Positions 54,081 through 62,242 of a stretch of 64,000 nucleotides of DNA are shown piece after piece; position 1 is the first letter of the stretch, and the number at the start of each line of letters is the position of its first letter. The stretch covers positions 62,001 through 126,000 of the forward strand of contig NZ_JAKKFI010000046.1 of assembly GCF_022230955.1 (NCBI RefSeq), given 5' to 3'. Both the position numbers and the translations under genes were made by a program. Origin of the DNA: Micromonospora cabrerizensis (GTDB lineage Bacteria > Actinomycetota > Actinomycetes > Mycobacteriales > Micromonosporaceae). The notes beneath the pieces were generated by a model that saw nothing but the letters and a program-made list of their open reading frames with translations, searched no databases and was not told where the DNA came from.

Positions 54081-54121
54081 ACGACGCAGCTCCGGGCGGC
54101 GACCGCCCGGAGCTGCGTCGT
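54081..54121. terminator. strong bidirectional terminator after fbiC
   Basis: A perfect 19-bp stem (54081-54099 with 54103-54121; arm ACGACGCAGCTCCGGGCGG) closes a three-base CGA loop, 9 bp after the fbiC stop and 12 bp after the minus-strand reductase stop. Confidence 0.85.
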
Positions 54122-54133
54122 GACGGCGACTGG

Positions 54134-55048
54134 TCAGTCGGCGATCAGTGCCACCTTGCCCCGCACGTGGCCGGTCTCGACCTGGCGGTGCGCCTCGGCG
54201 GCCTGCCCGAGCGGCACGGTGCTGGCGACCTCGATGACCAGCTTGCCCTCGGAGTACAGGCGGGTCAGGTCATCGAGCTTCTGCACCGACCGCTCGGTGC
54301 CCACGCGACGGATGCCCAACTGGGCCGATCGCGCCCAGTCCGCGATCGTGACGATCCGCTCCGTGCTGCCGAGCAGCTCGACGGAGACGTCGAGCGCTTC
54401 GCCGCCGACCGCGTCGAGCACCGCGTCCACCCCCTCCGGCGCCGCCGCCCGGACCCGGTCGGCGAGCCCCGGCCCGTAGGTGACCGGGGTCGCTCCGAGC
54501 GAGCGCAGGTAGTCGTGGTTGCGCTCGCTGGCGGTGCCGATCACCTGGGCGCCACGGGCCTGCGCGAGCTGCACCGCGAACGAGCCCACGCCACCGGCGG
54601 CGGCGTGGATCAGCAGCGTGTCATCAGGCCCGACACGCAACTCGTCCAGAGCGGTGTACGCGGTCTGGCCGGAGGCGGTCAGCACCCCCGCCTCGGCCCA
54701 CGACATCTTCGCGGGCTTGTGACCCACCTGGTCGGCGGGGACCACGACGGTGTCGGCGTACCCCTCCATGGTCAGGTAGGCGATCACCTCGTCGCCGTCG
54801 GCGAAGCCGCTGACGCCCTCACCGACCTGGTCCACGACGCCGGCGACCTCGTTGCCGAGCCGGACCGGGAAGGTCAGCGGGTTGTACGCGGCGAAGTCGC
54901 CGCGTCGGGTCGCGCAGTCGAACGGCTGCACCCCGGCGGCCTTCACCCGGATCCGCACCTGCCCGGGCCCGGCCACCGGATCCGGCACGTCGATGAGGTG
55001 GAGCACCTCCGGGCCGCCGTACTCGTTGAACACCACGATCTTGGCCAT
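54134..55048 (-). CDS. zinc-free quinone oxidoreductase-like MDR
   Basis: 304 aa from ATG 55048 with GGAAGG upstream. GroES-like N-terminal part (GPGQVRIRVKAAGVQPFD, RLGNEVAGVVDQVG) and the NADPH-binding loop HAAAGGVGSFAVQLAQARGA are those of the QOR subgroup, with no zinc cysteines. It reduces quinones or enones with NADPH. In an aromatic polyketide cluster it may reduce a quinone intermediate or protect against quinone stress. Same strand as the MFS gene (74-bp gap), so probably an operon with it. Confidence 0.9.
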   Translation of the reverse strand: MAKIVVFNEYGGPEVLHLIDVPDPVAGPGQVRIRVKAAGVQPFDCATRRGDFAAYNPLTFPVRLGNEVAGVVDQVGEGVSGFADGDEVIAYLTMEGYADTVVVPADQVGHKPAKMSWAEAGVLTASGQTAYTALDELRVGPDDTLLIHAAAGGVGSFAVQLAQARGAQVIGTASERNHDYLRSLGATPVTYGPGLADRVRAAAPEGVDAVLDAVGGEALDVSVELLGSTERIVTIADWARSAQLGIRRVGTERSVQKLDDLTRLYSEGKLVIEVASTVPLGQAAEAHRQVETGHVRGKVALIAD

Positions 55049-55122
55049 CTGGTTTCCTTCCGCCGGCGTCGGGCGCCGGTGTCGACGGTGGACATCTATC
55101 GAGGGTCGCGCAGGGCCGCCAG

Positions 55123-56877
55123 TCAACTCGCGGATTTCGTCTCCTGCCCGGCCGGGCCGTCACCCGCCCAGGCTGGCTGCTGCCGCCGCGCGTACGGCGG
55201 AAGCAGGAAGGTCAGCGCGAACGCAGTGGCCAGCAGCCCGACGGCGGCCCAGATGGTGGCGCGCAGTGCGGCAGCGAAGCCGCCGTGCGTGGCGTCCCGC
55301 CCGGCCTCGCCGACGACCGCGGTCACCCTGGCACCGTCGGTGGACGCGTCGGCGGCCCGGGCGACGTCCTCACCGAGCCGGCGGCAGGCGGCGGGAGCGG
55401 CTTCGGGGTGGGTTGCGTCGGCGCTTTCTCGGGCGCAGGCGCGCAGCCCGTCGACGATGCGTTGCTGCTCGGGTGCGGCCACGCCGACGGCTGCCAGCCG
55501 GGACCTGAGGCCGGCCGCGTCGGCGTCGACGGCCTGCGTGACCTGACCGCCGAGCAGGCTGAAGAACACCGTGCCCAGCACCGCCGCGCCGATGGCGCCG
55601 CCGAGCTGTTGCATGGCATTCAACGTCCCCGATGCCGAGCCGTACTCGGCGGGGCGCACTCCGGCCAGCACGATGTCGAAGAACGGGGAGAGGAACAGAC
55701 CCAGGCCGGCGCCGTAGATCAGCAGCACGGGCGCGAAGTGCCACGGTGACACGTCTGCGCCCTCGACACGGAGCACCATGAAAACCCCGAGCACTCCGCA
55801 GATCATCAGCACGGTGCCCAGTTGCAGCGACCGGCGTCCCATCCGTTGGGTCAGCCCGACCGCCGCGGCCGCGAAGCCGACCAGGCTCCCCAGCGCCTGG
55901 GGCAGGACGGTGAGCCCGGCCTTGAGCGGTGAGAAGCCGAGACCGGCCTGGAGGAAGACGGCGAACACCAGGGCGAAGCCCACCATGGAGGTGAAGATGG
56001 CCAGCCCGGTCGCCAGGCCACCGGTGAAGGCACGGTTGCCGAAGAGGGTGGGCACGATGAGCGGGTCGCCGCCGCGTCGCTGGACGCCGGCCTCGAACCG
56101 GGCGAAGCCAACGAAGAGCACCAGTGCCAGCGCGATGAGCAGGAAGATCCAGGCCGGCCAGCCGAGCTCACGCCCCTGCACCACGGGATAGACCAGCAGC
56201 AGGGCGGCGACTGCGGCCAGCACCGCGCCGGGCAGGTCGAGGCGGCGGGCGGCGGACTCCCGGCCGCCGGGCAGGAAGCGGGCTCCCGCCACGACGGCGA
56301 ACAGCCCGAGCGGCAGATTGATCAGGAAGATCATCCGCCAGCCGGTGCCCCACAGGTCCGCGCCGATCAGGCCGCCGGCCAGCACGGGACCGGCGACCGA
56401 GGCGAGACCCATGGCCGGGCCGAAGACACCGAACGCGGTGGCCAACTCGCGGGGCGGGAAGACCGAGCGGATCACGCCGAGCCCCTGCGGGAGCATCACC
56501 GCACCGAAGAGGCCCTGGGCCACCCGGGAACCGATGAGCATTCCCGGCGACGCGGCGACGGCGCAGAGCAGAGAGGCCATCGTGAAACCGACCGCACCGA
56601 CCAGGAACACCGGTTTGCGCCCGTAGAGGTCGCCGAGGCGACCGCCGGTGATCAGGCCGGCCGCCAGGGCCAGCGTGTAGCCGGCACCGAGCCACTGGAT
56701 CAGCGCCGGGCCACCGCCCAGGTCGGCGCGGATCGACGGGGCGGCGATGTTGGTGACCAGGGTGTCGAGCAGGTTCATGATCGAGGCCAGCAGGACCACG
56801 GCGAAGGCCAGCCACCGCCACCGGTAGGCTCCGCCGGCCGTCGTCGGCTGCGGCGCGAGGACCACGTTGTCGGTCAT
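55123..56877 (-). CDS. MFS drug exporter, DHA2 (14-helix) family
   Basis: 584 aa. The first helices carry NLLDTLVTNIAAPSIRADLG and GGRLGDLYGRKPVFLVG (motif A), and motif C follows as GPAMGLASVAGPVLAGGLIG. Fourteen helices are expected, with a long outside loop of about 90 residues before the final one (DADAAGLRSRLAAVGV onward). Members such as QacA and EmrB pump out aromatic drugs. Divergent from a MarR regulator across a 120-bp AT-rich gap, so it is probably the self-resistance exporter of the polyketide. Confidence 0.93.
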   Translation of the reverse strand: MTDNVVLAPQPTTAGGAYRWRWLAFAVVLLASIMNLLDTLVTNIAAPSIRADLGGGPALIQWLGAGYTLALAAGLITGGRLGDLYGRKPVFLVGAVGFTMASLLCAVAASPGMLIGSRVAQGLFGAVMLPQGLGVIRSVFPPRELATAFGVFGPAMGLASVAGPVLAGGLIGADLWGTGWRMIFLINLPLGLFAVVAGARFLPGGRESAARRLDLPGAVLAAVAALLLVYPVVQGRELGWPAWIFLLIALALVLFVGFARFEAGVQRRGGDPLIVPTLFGNRAFTGGLATGLAIFTSMVGFALVFAVFLQAGLGFSPLKAGLTVLPQALGSLVGFAAAAVGLTQRMGRRSLQLGTVLMICGVLGVFMVLRVEGADVSPWHFAPVLLIYGAGLGLFLSPFFDIVLAGVRPAEYGSASGTLNAMQQLGGAIGAAVLGTVFFSLLGGQVTQAVDADAAGLRSRLAAVGVAAPEQQRIVDGLRACARESADATHPEAAPAACRRLGEDVARAADASTDGARVTAVVGEAGRDATHGGFAAALRATIWAAVGLLATAFALTFLLPPYARRQQPAWAGDGPAGQETKSAS

Positions 56878-56957
56878 GTCGCCCCGTCCGTGAGGGTGGA
56901 TCCGAGCCGCCGGTCCGCCGTCGGCCGGGAAACAGTAGCCAAAAAGTTCGAAACTCG

Positions 56958-56979
56958 ATACCTTCTAAAAGCGAAGTAT
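56958..56979. promoter_or_regulatory. MarR operator candidate in the MFS/marR gap
   Basis: The unusually AT-rich stretch 56940-56985 contains the imperfect dyad ATACCTTC...GAAGTAT (56958-56965 with 56973-56979) and an AGTTCGAAACT block at 56945-56955. It lies 18 bp before the marR ATG and about 80 bp from the MFS start, a usual place for a shared MarR operator/promoter. Confidence 0.5.
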
Positions 56980-56997
56980 TCTGGAGTCGGAGTAATC

Positions 56998-57513
56998 ATG
57001 TCAAGACGAACGCGGGACGAGGTGGTCTTCGGCCTGATGCGCGCGTGGCGAGCTGCCCGTCTGCAGACCGATCTGCTCGACGACACCGCCTTCCACAAGA
57101 TCGGCATCAACCGCACCGACGGGCGTTGCCTGGACGCACTGAGCGAAGGACCGATGACCGCGACCGCGTTGGCCCAGGCGTGCGGGATCAGCCCCAACGC
57201 GCTGACCACAGTGGTCGACCGGCTCACCGAACGCGGGCTGGTCGAGCGGGTCAAGGACCCGACCGACCGGCGGCGGGTGGTCGTCCGCCTCACCGGGCTG
57301 GCCGACCACATCAGCACCCAGTTGTACGGGCCGGTGGTGCAGTGGTCGCTCCGCAACTTCGAGAAGTACTCCACCGACGAACTCGAGCTCATCGAAGGCT
57401 TCATCACCTCCGGCCGGGAGTTCCAGGCCGAGCACGTCAGGTACATCAACGAGCTGGAGCTGTCCTGGAACGTCCCGGACGCACCGGCCACCGACGGCCC
57501 CGGCGAGGGCTGA
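56998..57513 (+). CDS. MarR family transcriptional regulator
   Basis: 171 aa from ATG 56998, with GGAG five bases upstream; the longer frame from 56890 runs through the operator. The winged helix is MTATALAQACGISPNALTTVVDRL followed by the wing VKDPTDRRRVVVRLT. The C-terminal dimer helices are extended. MarR proteins typically repress a divergent efflux gene and release it on binding a phenolic compound. Followed by a small membrane protein and a DsbA-like gene on the same strand. Confidence 0.92.
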   Translation: MSRRTRDEVVFGLMRAWRAARLQTDLLDDTAFHKIGINRTDGRCLDALSEGPMTATALAQACGISPNALTTVVDRLTERGLVERVKDPTDRRRVVVRLTGLADHISTQLYGPVVQWSLRNFEKYSTDELELIEGFITSGREFQAEHVRYINELELSWNVPDAPATDGPGEG

Positions 57514-57581
57514 CCCACGACGTCCCGACTGGGGCGCGCCGCCGGAGCCGTCGTCCTCAACGACAGCAAAGGGAGCAGAAC

Positions 57582-58007
57582 ATGGCCACGACCACGGAAG
57601 ACGTCCGCCCGGCTCTCGGTCGCCTCGGCGTCCGGGCCCTCCTCACCGTCTCGGCGGTCCTCGCCGCCGCCCTCGTCTACCTCCTCTTCGTCACCGTCGG
57701 CGGTTACGAGCTGCGGGTGCCGGAAACCCCCGGCTCGAGCGTCTCGCGTCCGATGGAGTTCGGCGAGATGGTCGGGGCAGCCACCATCGCCTGCTTCGCC
57801 GGCCTGGCCTTCCTGACGGTGCTGGAGCGCTTCACCCCCAAGGCCTTGACCATCTGGACGGTGGCAGCCGTCCTGCTCTACCTGGCGACGTTGCCCTACC
57901 TGCCCGGCTTTCGGGTGATGGACCGGGTGATCATCGTGCTCATGCACACCGCACTGGCTGCCGTGCTCATCCTCGGCCTGCGCCGGACCGCGGCTCGGCC
58001 GGTCTGA
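57582..58007 (+). CDS. four-helix membrane protein (DUF6069-like)
   Basis: 141 aa from ATG 57582 with GGGAG upstream. Four hydrophobic helices (LLTVSAVLAAALVYLLF, ATIACFAGLAFLTVL, IWTVAAVLLYLATLPYL and VLMHTALAAVLILGL) with a short outside loop after helix 1. It resembles the small actinobacterial family annotated as DUF6069 (from memory). Sits between marR and the DsbA-like gene, likely the same transcript. Function unknown. Confidence 0.8.
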   Translation: MATTTEDVRPALGRLGVRALLTVSAVLAAALVYLLFVTVGGYELRVPETPGSSVSRPMEFGEMVGAATIACFAGLAFLTVLERFTPKALTIWTVAAVLLYLATLPYLPGFRVMDRVIIVLMHTALAAVLILGLRRTAARPV

Positions 58008-58032
58008 CGGGCCGAGGGAGAGGAGGACGAGG

Positions 58033-58665
58033 ATGCTCGTCGAGGTCTGGTCCGACATCATGTGCCCCTGGTGCTACATCGGAAAGCGGCGGTTGGAGAA
58101 GGCACTGGCCCAGCTGGGCGACCCCCGGGTCGGGATCACCTGGCGCAGCTACGAACTGCGGCCCGGCCACGTCCGGACGCCGGACATCACGCTCGGCGAG
58201 GGAATGGTGCGCTGGCGGGGCCGGACCGAGACCGAGGTGACCAAGCTCTTCGGCTGGATCCGCAGCCTGGGCGCCCAGGAGGGGCTGGAGCTCAACCTCG
58301 ACACCGTCCGCCCGGTCAGCTCGTTCGACGCGCACCGGCTGACCCACTTCGCTGGCGCGCACGGACGGCGCGACGAGATGACCGAGCGCCTCTTCCGCGC
58401 CCACCTCACCGAGAACGTCAACGTCGCCGACCGTGAGGTGCTCGTCGGGCTCGCCGACGAGGTCGGGCTCGACGCAGCGACGGCCCGGCAGGTCCTCGAC
58501 AGCGACCGGTACGCCGCCGAGGTGCACGCGGAGGCCCGCACCGAAGGGGTGGCCGCCGTGCCGACCGTGTTGGTCGAGCGCCGGCAGCACGTCGCCGGAG
58601 CGGTCGACGTTGAGGAGTATCTGGCGCTGTTCCGCCGGGCGAAGGTTTCTGCGACCCCGTCCTGA
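58033..58665 (+). CDS. DsbA family oxidoreductase, FrnE-like
   Basis: 210 aa from ATG 58033 with AGGAGG upstream. Thioredoxin-fold active site CPWC in SDIMCPWCYIGKRRLEKAL, and the FrnE-type insert VSSFDAHRLTHFAGAHGRRDEM; the cis-Pro loop is GVAAVPTVLVE. FrnE was first seen in the frenolicin type II polyketide cluster; relatives are cytoplasmic disulfide isomerases. No signal peptide. Last gene of the marR transcript, ended by a hairpin. Confidence 0.92.
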   Translation: MLVEVWSDIMCPWCYIGKRRLEKALAQLGDPRVGITWRSYELRPGHVRTPDITLGEGMVRWRGRTETEVTKLFGWIRSLGAQEGLELNLDTVRPVSSFDAHRLTHFAGAHGRRDEMTERLFRAHLTENVNVADREVLVGLADEVGLDAATARQVLDSDRYAAEVHAEARTEGVAAVPTVLVERRQHVAGAVDVEEYLALFRRAKVSATPS

Positions 58666-58670
58666 CGGCG

Positions 58671-58709
58671 GCGGGGCCGGCCGGACAACGAGAATCCGGC
58701 TGGCCCCGC
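58671..58709. terminator. bidirectional terminator, DsbA-like / BCCP
   Basis: A 15-bp stem with one G-T pair (58671-58685 with 58695-58709; arm GCGGGGCCGGCCGGA) and a nine-base loop lies between the two convergent stops. Confidence 0.8.
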
Positions 58710-58723
58710 TCCGCGGAACCTGC

Positions 58724-59236
58724 TCACCCGGCGTCGAGTGGTGCCAGGGCAATCAGGCGTTCGTCGTACTCGACGCCGGCACCGTCCTCGCACAGCAGCG
58801 CCACCACCGTGCCGTGCACGTCCGCGTTGACCGGGATCATCAATTTCATCGCCTCGACGATGCCCACCTGCTCGCCGGGCGAGACGATGTCGCCCTCGGT
58901 GACGAACGGCTTCGCCCCGGGCTCCGGGGCCTGGTAGAACACACCGACCGTGGGGGCACGGACGAAGTGCTGCCCGGAGTCCGCGACGGCCCCGGCCGCC
59001 GTCGTGGCGGCCACCGACTCGACGGGAGTCGGCCGTGCCGCAGCGACGGCCGGCTCGGCCGTCGACCACTCCGCCTCCAGCGTCAGCTCACCGGCCCGGA
59101 TCCGCAGCGCGGAGGGCTGCCGAGGCAGGTCGGCAAGAAATTGCAGGGCGTTGCGCCGTACGGCGTCCAGGGCAGCCGGGAGTTCGGGCGACGTCCGATC
59201 GGTGCCGTTGCCTGCGGCGGCGGTGTCTGGGCTCAT
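58724..59236 (-). CDS. accB: biotin carboxyl carrier protein of acetyl-CoA carboxylase
   Basis: 170 aa from ATG 59236. An N-terminal helical part and an Ala/Pro/Thr linker (60-90) precede the lipoyl-like domain; the biotinyl lysine is Lys131 in GIVEAMKLMIPV, with HFVRAPTVGVFYQAPEPGAK as the usual first strand and thumb. It carries CO2 between AccC and the carboxyltransferase to make malonyl-CoA. A separate BCCP beside polyketide genes indicates a dedicated malonyl-CoA supply. It lies 43 bp after the ketoreductase, in one operon. Confidence 0.95.
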   Translation of the reverse strand: MSPDTAAAGNGTDRTSPELPAALDAVRRNALQFLADLPRQPSALRIRAGELTLEAEWSTAEPAVAAARPTPVESVAATTAAGAVADSGQHFVRAPTVGVFYQAPEPGAKPFVTEGDIVSPGEQVGIVEAMKLMIPVNADVHGTVVALLCEDGAGVEYDERLIALAPLDAG

Positions 59237-59279
59237 TGCCAGCCTTCCTGCTCGGCGGGGGATCGAGGAACCACGGCGG

Positions 59280-60062
59280 TCAGTAGTTACCCAGGCCGCC
59301 GCAGACGTTGAGCGCCTGGGCCGTGACCGCCGCGGCGCTGTCGCCGACCAGGTAGTCGACCATCGCGGCGACCTCGTCGGGCTGGACGTAGCGGCCGAGC
59401 GGGACTCGGGCGGTGATCCGATCATGGGTCTCCTCTTCGGAGACTCCCCAGATGTCCGCGTAGTGCGCCCTCACCCGCTCGGCCATCGGCGTCTCCACAA
59501 AGCCCGGGCAGACCGCGTTCACCGTGATGCCGGCGCGGGCCAGCTCCAGGCCGAGCGCCTTGGTGAGGCCGACCACGCCGTGCTTCGAGGCCGAGTACGG
59601 CGCCGCGTGCACCACGCCCTGCTTACCGCCGGTGGAGGCGATGTTGATGATTCGACCACGCCCCCTCTCGAGCATGCCCCCAACCTTGAGCGCCTCCTTG
59701 GTCATCAGGAAGACACTGTTCAGATTGGTGTTGATCACGTCGAACCAGAGTTCGTCGGTGATCTCGGCGGTGGCCCCTCCGCCGCTGCGGCCGGCGTTGT
59801 TGACCAACACGTCGACCGGCCCGTAGCGGGCCACGGCCGCCGTGACGAACCGGCGGATGTCGTCCGGCACCGAGACGTCACAGCTCTGGCCGTCCACCTC
59901 GAAGCCCTCGTCGCGGAGCGCCTTGATCGTCGCCGACAGCTCCTCGTCGTGACGGGAGCAGATGAAGACACGGTGTCCGCCGGCGGCCAACCGCCTGGTG
60001 ATCGACAGACCGATGCCACTGGTCGCCCCGGTCACGATCGCGACCGGCTGGTTACCCTCCAC
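59280..60062 (-). CDS. type II polyketide ketoreductase (ActIII-like, C9)
   Basis: 260 aa from GTG 60062, with GGAGG four bases upstream; this matches the 261-aa length of ActIII, whereas the ATG at 60080 would add six residues. Visible: IVTGATSGIGLSI cofactor loop, NNAGRSGGGATAE, catalytic Ser143 (NIASTGGKQGVVHAA), Tyr156 and Lys160 (YSASKHGVVG), and the type II PKS-specific tail VCPGFVETPMAERVRAHY with ALNVCGGLGNY. It reduces the C9 keto group of a nascent poly-beta-ketone, the step common to actinorhodin, anthracyclines and angucyclines. The assignment to aromatic PKS rather than fatty-acid FabG rests on these blocks. Confidence 0.95.
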   Translation of the reverse strand: MEGNQPVAIVTGATSGIGLSITRRLAAGGHRVFICSRHDEELSATIKALRDEGFEVDGQSCDVSVPDDIRRFVTAAVARYGPVDVLVNNAGRSGGGATAEITDELWFDVINTNLNSVFLMTKEALKVGGMLERGRGRIINIASTGGKQGVVHAAPYSASKHGVVGLTKALGLELARAGITVNAVCPGFVETPMAERVRAHYADIWGVSEEETHDRITARVPLGRYVQPDEVAAMVDYLVGDSAAAVTAQALNVCGGLGNY

Positions 60063-60118
60063 GGTTCCTCCACTGACCATCTCGTACGACAGGACACTGT
60101 GACGGTGGCGCAGCGGGC

Positions 60119-60194
60119 TCGAGGCCGCGTCGAACCGGTCTGGAACACTCCCCCGACCAGGGGCGCTCGCCGCGTTCTCGAGGCCAGTTCGAGG
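60119..60194. promoter_or_regulatory. two SARP boxes in the ketoreductase / NTF2-like divergent promoter
   Basis: TCGAGG at 60119 with TCGAAC at 60130, and TCGAGG at 60178 with TCGAGG at 60189, each pair spaced 11 bp. The first is 57 bp from the ketoreductase GTG and the second 110 bp before the NTF2-like ATG, so each divergent unit could have its own box. Confidence 0.72.
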
Positions 60195-60303
60195 CCGGCG
60201 GGGCACGGTGGACGAAGTGGTCGGCAGGGCCACGGCGGCGTCTGCACCGGTGGCCCGGAGGGCGACCTGGACCGGCCGCCCAGTCTTTTCCCTGAGGAGC
60301 GCG

Positions 60304-60732
60304 ATGATCGGTACCGAGTCCCTCACCGACCTGTACGTCGAGGTCCAGCACTTCTACGCACGACAGATGCACCTGCTCGACGGCGGCGCGTTCGAGGAGT
60401 ACGCGGCGACGTTCACCGAGGACGGCGAGTTCACCCACACCCCGCAGCAGCCACCGGCCCGTACCCGGGCCGGCATCGTCGCCGAACTGAACCGGTTCCA
60501 CCAGCGCTTCGCCGACGACCCGGTGGTCCGTCGGCACTGGTTCAACATGCTGAAACTGGACCCGCTCGACGACGGCGCCATCGCGGCCACCTACTACGCC
60601 CTGGTGGTCACCACCCGACCCGGCCGCAACGTGACCATCGCACCCAGCTGCGTGGTCCACGACGTCCTGGTCCGGGAGCACGGCGCGCTGCTCACCCGGT
60701 CCCGGAAGGTGGACCACGACCTCGTGCCGTGA
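60304..60732 (+). CDS. SnoaL/NTF2-like protein (polyketide cyclase-type fold)
   Basis: 142 aa from ATG 60304 with GAGGAG upstream. The NTF2-like cone is suggested by LTDLYVEVQHFYARQMHLLD, FEEYAATFTEDGEFTHTP and HWFNMLKLDPLDDGAIAATY. Proteins of this fold in aromatic polyketide clusters act as cyclases (SnoaL), hydroxylation partners or isomerases. Histidine and aspartate residues in the cavity region fit general acid-base roles. The exact job is unknown. Monocistronic, ended by a terminator. Confidence 0.85.
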   Translation: MIGTESLTDLYVEVQHFYARQMHLLDGGAFEEYAATFTEDGEFTHTPQQPPARTRAGIVAELNRFHQRFADDPVVRRHWFNMLKLDPLDDGAIAATYYALVVTTRPGRNVTIAPSCVVHDVLVREHGALLTRSRKVDHDLVP

Positions 60733-60749
60733 CCTGTGCATCGGCCTCC

Positions 60750-60778
60750 GGCGCGGCAGGGTCCACCCCTGCCGCGCC
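60750..60778. terminator. bidirectional terminator, NTF2-like / accC
   Basis: Perfect 12-bp stem (GGCGCGGCAGGG, 60750-60761 with 60767-60778), five-base loop, 18 bp after the NTF2-like stop and 51 bp beyond the accC stop. Confidence 0.85.
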
Positions 60779-60828
60779 GCGTTCCGTTCGAGGGGCTGTC
60801 GGACAGACACCGCGCCGAGTACCCGGGT

Positions 60829-62196
60829 CTACCGGTCGGCCGTCACCCGCCCGGCGGCGAAGAGGTCGTCGACGAGGGCGGTGTTGTGCTCCGCCGCCCG
60901 AAAGGTCGGATGGTCGACGACCTCCCGGAGGAAGTCGCGGGTGGTGCTCATCCGGGGGCCGGTCACCCGGCACTCGTCAAGCGCACGCAGCATCCGGGCG
61001 ATGGCCCGGTCCCGGTCCGGCGCCCAGACGATCAGCTTGGCCAACAGCGAGTCGTAGTTCGGCGGCACGACGTAGCCGGCGTACACGTGAGTGTCCACCC
61101 GGACGAACGGCCCGGCGGGCACGACGAACTCCTCGATCAGCCCGGGGGTCGGTGCGAATCCGGCGTCCGGGTCCTCCGCGTTGAGCCGGCACTCGATCGC
61201 CACGCCGCGGGGCTGGACGTCCCGCTGGGTCAGGGTCAGTCGCTCGCCGGCCGCCACCCGGAGCTGTTCCTGCACCAGGTCCACACCGGTGACCATCTCG
61301 GTGACCGGATGCTCCACCTGGATCCGGCAGTTGACCTCCATGAAGTAGTACCGGCCATCCGGGTCGACCAGGAACTCGAAGGTGCCCGCGCCGACGTACC
61401 CGACCTCCGACGCGCCCGCGACGGCTGCGGCGCCCATCCGCTCGGCGAGGCCCTCCGGCATCCGCGGCGACGGGGTTTCCTCGACGAGCTTCTGGTGCCG
61501 GCGCTGCACGCTGCAGTCGCGCTCGCCGAGGTGGATCGCGGCGCCGTACGCATCGCAGAGCACCTGGATCTCGACGTGCCGGGCGCTACGCAGGTACTTC
61601 TCCACGTACACCCGGCCGTCACCGAAGAGCATCTGGGCCGTGGCCCGCGTCCCACGGTGGGCGTCCGGGAAGTCCTCGGAACGGGACACCACCTGCATCC
61701 CGCGCCCCCCACCTCCGGCGACAGCCTTGATGATCACCGGGTAGCCGATCTCGTCGGCGAGCTGGTGGGCGGCCTCGGGCCCGAGCGGGTCGAGGCTGCC
61801 CGGCAGCAGTGGCAGGCCGGCGGCGGCCATGATTGCCCGCGCGGAGCCCTTGTCCCCCAGTTTCGCCATCACCGCCGAGGGCGGACCGATCAGGACGATC
61901 CCTTCCATGGCGCACGCCTCCGCGAAGTCGGGATCCTCGGAAAGGAAGCCGTACCCGGGGTGGATGGCGTCCGCGCCGGTGCGGCGGGCCGCCTCCAGGA
62001 TCGCGGCGGCGCAGAGGTAGCTCTGCCGGGGTGGCGGCGGACCGATCTGCACCGCCTCGTCCGCGTACCGCACGACCGCCGAGTCGCGGTCCTGCGTCGA
62101 GTGCACGGCGACCGTGCGAATGCCCATCTCCCGGCAGGCGCGGGCAACCCGGAGCGCGATCTCGCCCCGGTTGGCGATCAGGATCGTACGGAACAC
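60829..62196 (-). CDS. accC: biotin carboxylase subunit of acetyl-CoA carboxylase
   Basis: 455 aa. ATP-grasp enzyme: MFRTILIANRGEIALRVARA start, HPGYGFLSEDPDFAEAC, glycine loop VAGGGGRGMQVV, RDCSVQRRHQKLVEETPSP, and MEVNCRIQVEHPVTEMV with the catalytic Arg. It carboxylates BCCP-bound biotin with bicarbonate and ATP. It stands alone without the fused biotin domain that most actinobacterial AccA3-type alpha subunits carry, in agreement with the separate accB nearby. Co-directional with accDA (46-bp gap). Confidence 0.96.
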   Translation of the reverse strand: MFRTILIANRGEIALRVARACREMGIRTVAVHSTQDRDSAVVRYADEAVQIGPPPPRQSYLCAAAILEAARRTGADAIHPGYGFLSEDPDFAEACAMEGIVLIGPPSAVMAKLGDKGSARAIMAAAGLPLLPGSLDPLGPEAAHQLADEIGYPVIIKAVAGGGGRGMQVVSRSEDFPDAHRGTRATAQMLFGDGRVYVEKYLRSARHVEIQVLCDAYGAAIHLGERDCSVQRRHQKLVEETPSPRMPEGLAERMGAAAVAGASEVGYVGAGTFEFLVDPDGRYYFMEVNCRIQVEHPVTEMVTGVDLVQEQLRVAAGERLTLTQRDVQPRGVAIECRLNAEDPDAGFAPTPGLIEEFVVPAGPFVRVDTHVYAGYVVPPNYDSLLAKLIVWAPDRDRAIARMLRALDECRVTGPRMSTTRDFLREVVDHPTFRAAEHNTALVDDLFAAGRVTADR

Positions 62197-62242
62197 GACT
62201 CTCCTTCGACGGCGGGGCGCGGACGGCGTACGCGCAAGGTGT

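Noticed and set aside
55080..55105. TCGAC/TCGAG pair before the quinone oxidoreductase as a SARP box
   Set aside because: Spacing is 17 bp, not 11 or 22, so it does not fit the pattern of the other three sites.
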